64,000 nucleotides of DNA, taken from NCBI GenBank assembly GCA_032622095.1, contig CP136068.1:147945365-148009364 (forward strand), in the 5' to 3' direction. Numbering within the stretch: the stretch's first letter is position 1; every line of letters begins with the position of its first letter. Source of the stretch: Siphonodentalium dalli. Its lineage: Eukaryota > Mollusca > Scaphopoda > Gadilida > Siphonodentaliidae. Of the stretch, positions 63,824 to 64,000 are shown piece after piece. The translations under genes and the position numbers were made by a program. The notes below the pieces were generated by a model. It was not told the origin of the DNA. It ran no database searches and was given only the letters and a program-made list of their open reading frames with translations.

Positions 63824-64000
63824 CCTATATCGGATGTACGTCTCTAGAACTATCTATTAAAATTAGGTTCTGTTTTGAAGGGATTCCCTCCATTTCATTG
63901 GAGAATGGCGCAGACTATACGCGCGATTTCATTGGTTTATGGAATAACAGATCACTTCACAGATCTGAGGTCATTGATGCGTTGACAATATTCCCACGCA

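Overview
This is animal nuclear DNA, most likely from a mollusc and probably a gastropod. The evidence is intron-split genes with GT-AG junctions, a temptin-type pheromone gene (a family known from Aplysia and other gastropods), a tRNA-derived SINE with a (TCAA)n tail, a LINE reverse-transcriptase scrap, and very many short DNA transposons of the kinds seen in molluscs. No bacterial-style operon, rRNA or tRNA gene was found. The species is inference.

Two protein genes can be read with confidence, both on the minus strand. A temptin-like secreted protein has exon 1 at 7309-7118 and exon 2 at 1885-1732. Exon 2 ends either at a strong donor leading off the left edge of the window or at a stop at 1720-1718. 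PSMD9 (p27/Nas2, an assembly chaperone of the 26S proteasome base) is complete in six exons: 46561-46481, 42920-42818, 39831-39641, 38449-38348, 34787-34699 and 23231-23204. All phases agree, giving 197 aa with a C-terminal PDZ domain.

The main discovery is in PSMD9. Both large tandem arrays inside the gene are amplified splice junctions. The array at 39804-40880 (47-bp unit, about 23 copies) consists of the last 19 nt of intron 2 plus the first 28 nt of exon 3. The array at about 25571-34736 (about 69-bp unit, about 130 copies, 9.2 kb) consists of the last 38 nt of exon 5 plus the first 31 nt of intron 5. The gene therefore carries about 23 copies of one 3' splice site and about 130 copies of one 5' splice site. 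In each case the copy joined to the exon body lies at one edge of the array.

Most of the rest is a layered graveyard of non-autonomous elements. At least six families (A, B, C, D, H, M here) end at TTAA, as piggyBac-like elements do, and they sit end to end sharing TTAA or nest in each other. Family J and the 20.3-21.2 kb insert are hAT-like. Family E (near-perfect 217-bp palindromes) and Q are flanked by TA. Families B and G share a hairpin core but have different termini. The 48-bp minisatellite at 1-1322 grew out of the inside of a family A element.

Layout: 1-1.7 kb minisatellite plus MITE A; 1.7-7.3 kb temptin gene; 7.3-14.8 kb stacked MITEs and tandem repeats; 14.9-17 kb repeat-poor DNA with E-box and CRE motifs; 17-23 kb MITEs; 23.2-46.6 kb PSMD9; 46.7-51.4 kb MITEs and weak exon candidates; 51.4-57.05 kb a composite foldback element holding a broken gene and a SINE; 57-58.2 kb a 94-bp repeat and a promoter-like CCAAT/CRE cluster; 58.3-64 kb more MITEs.
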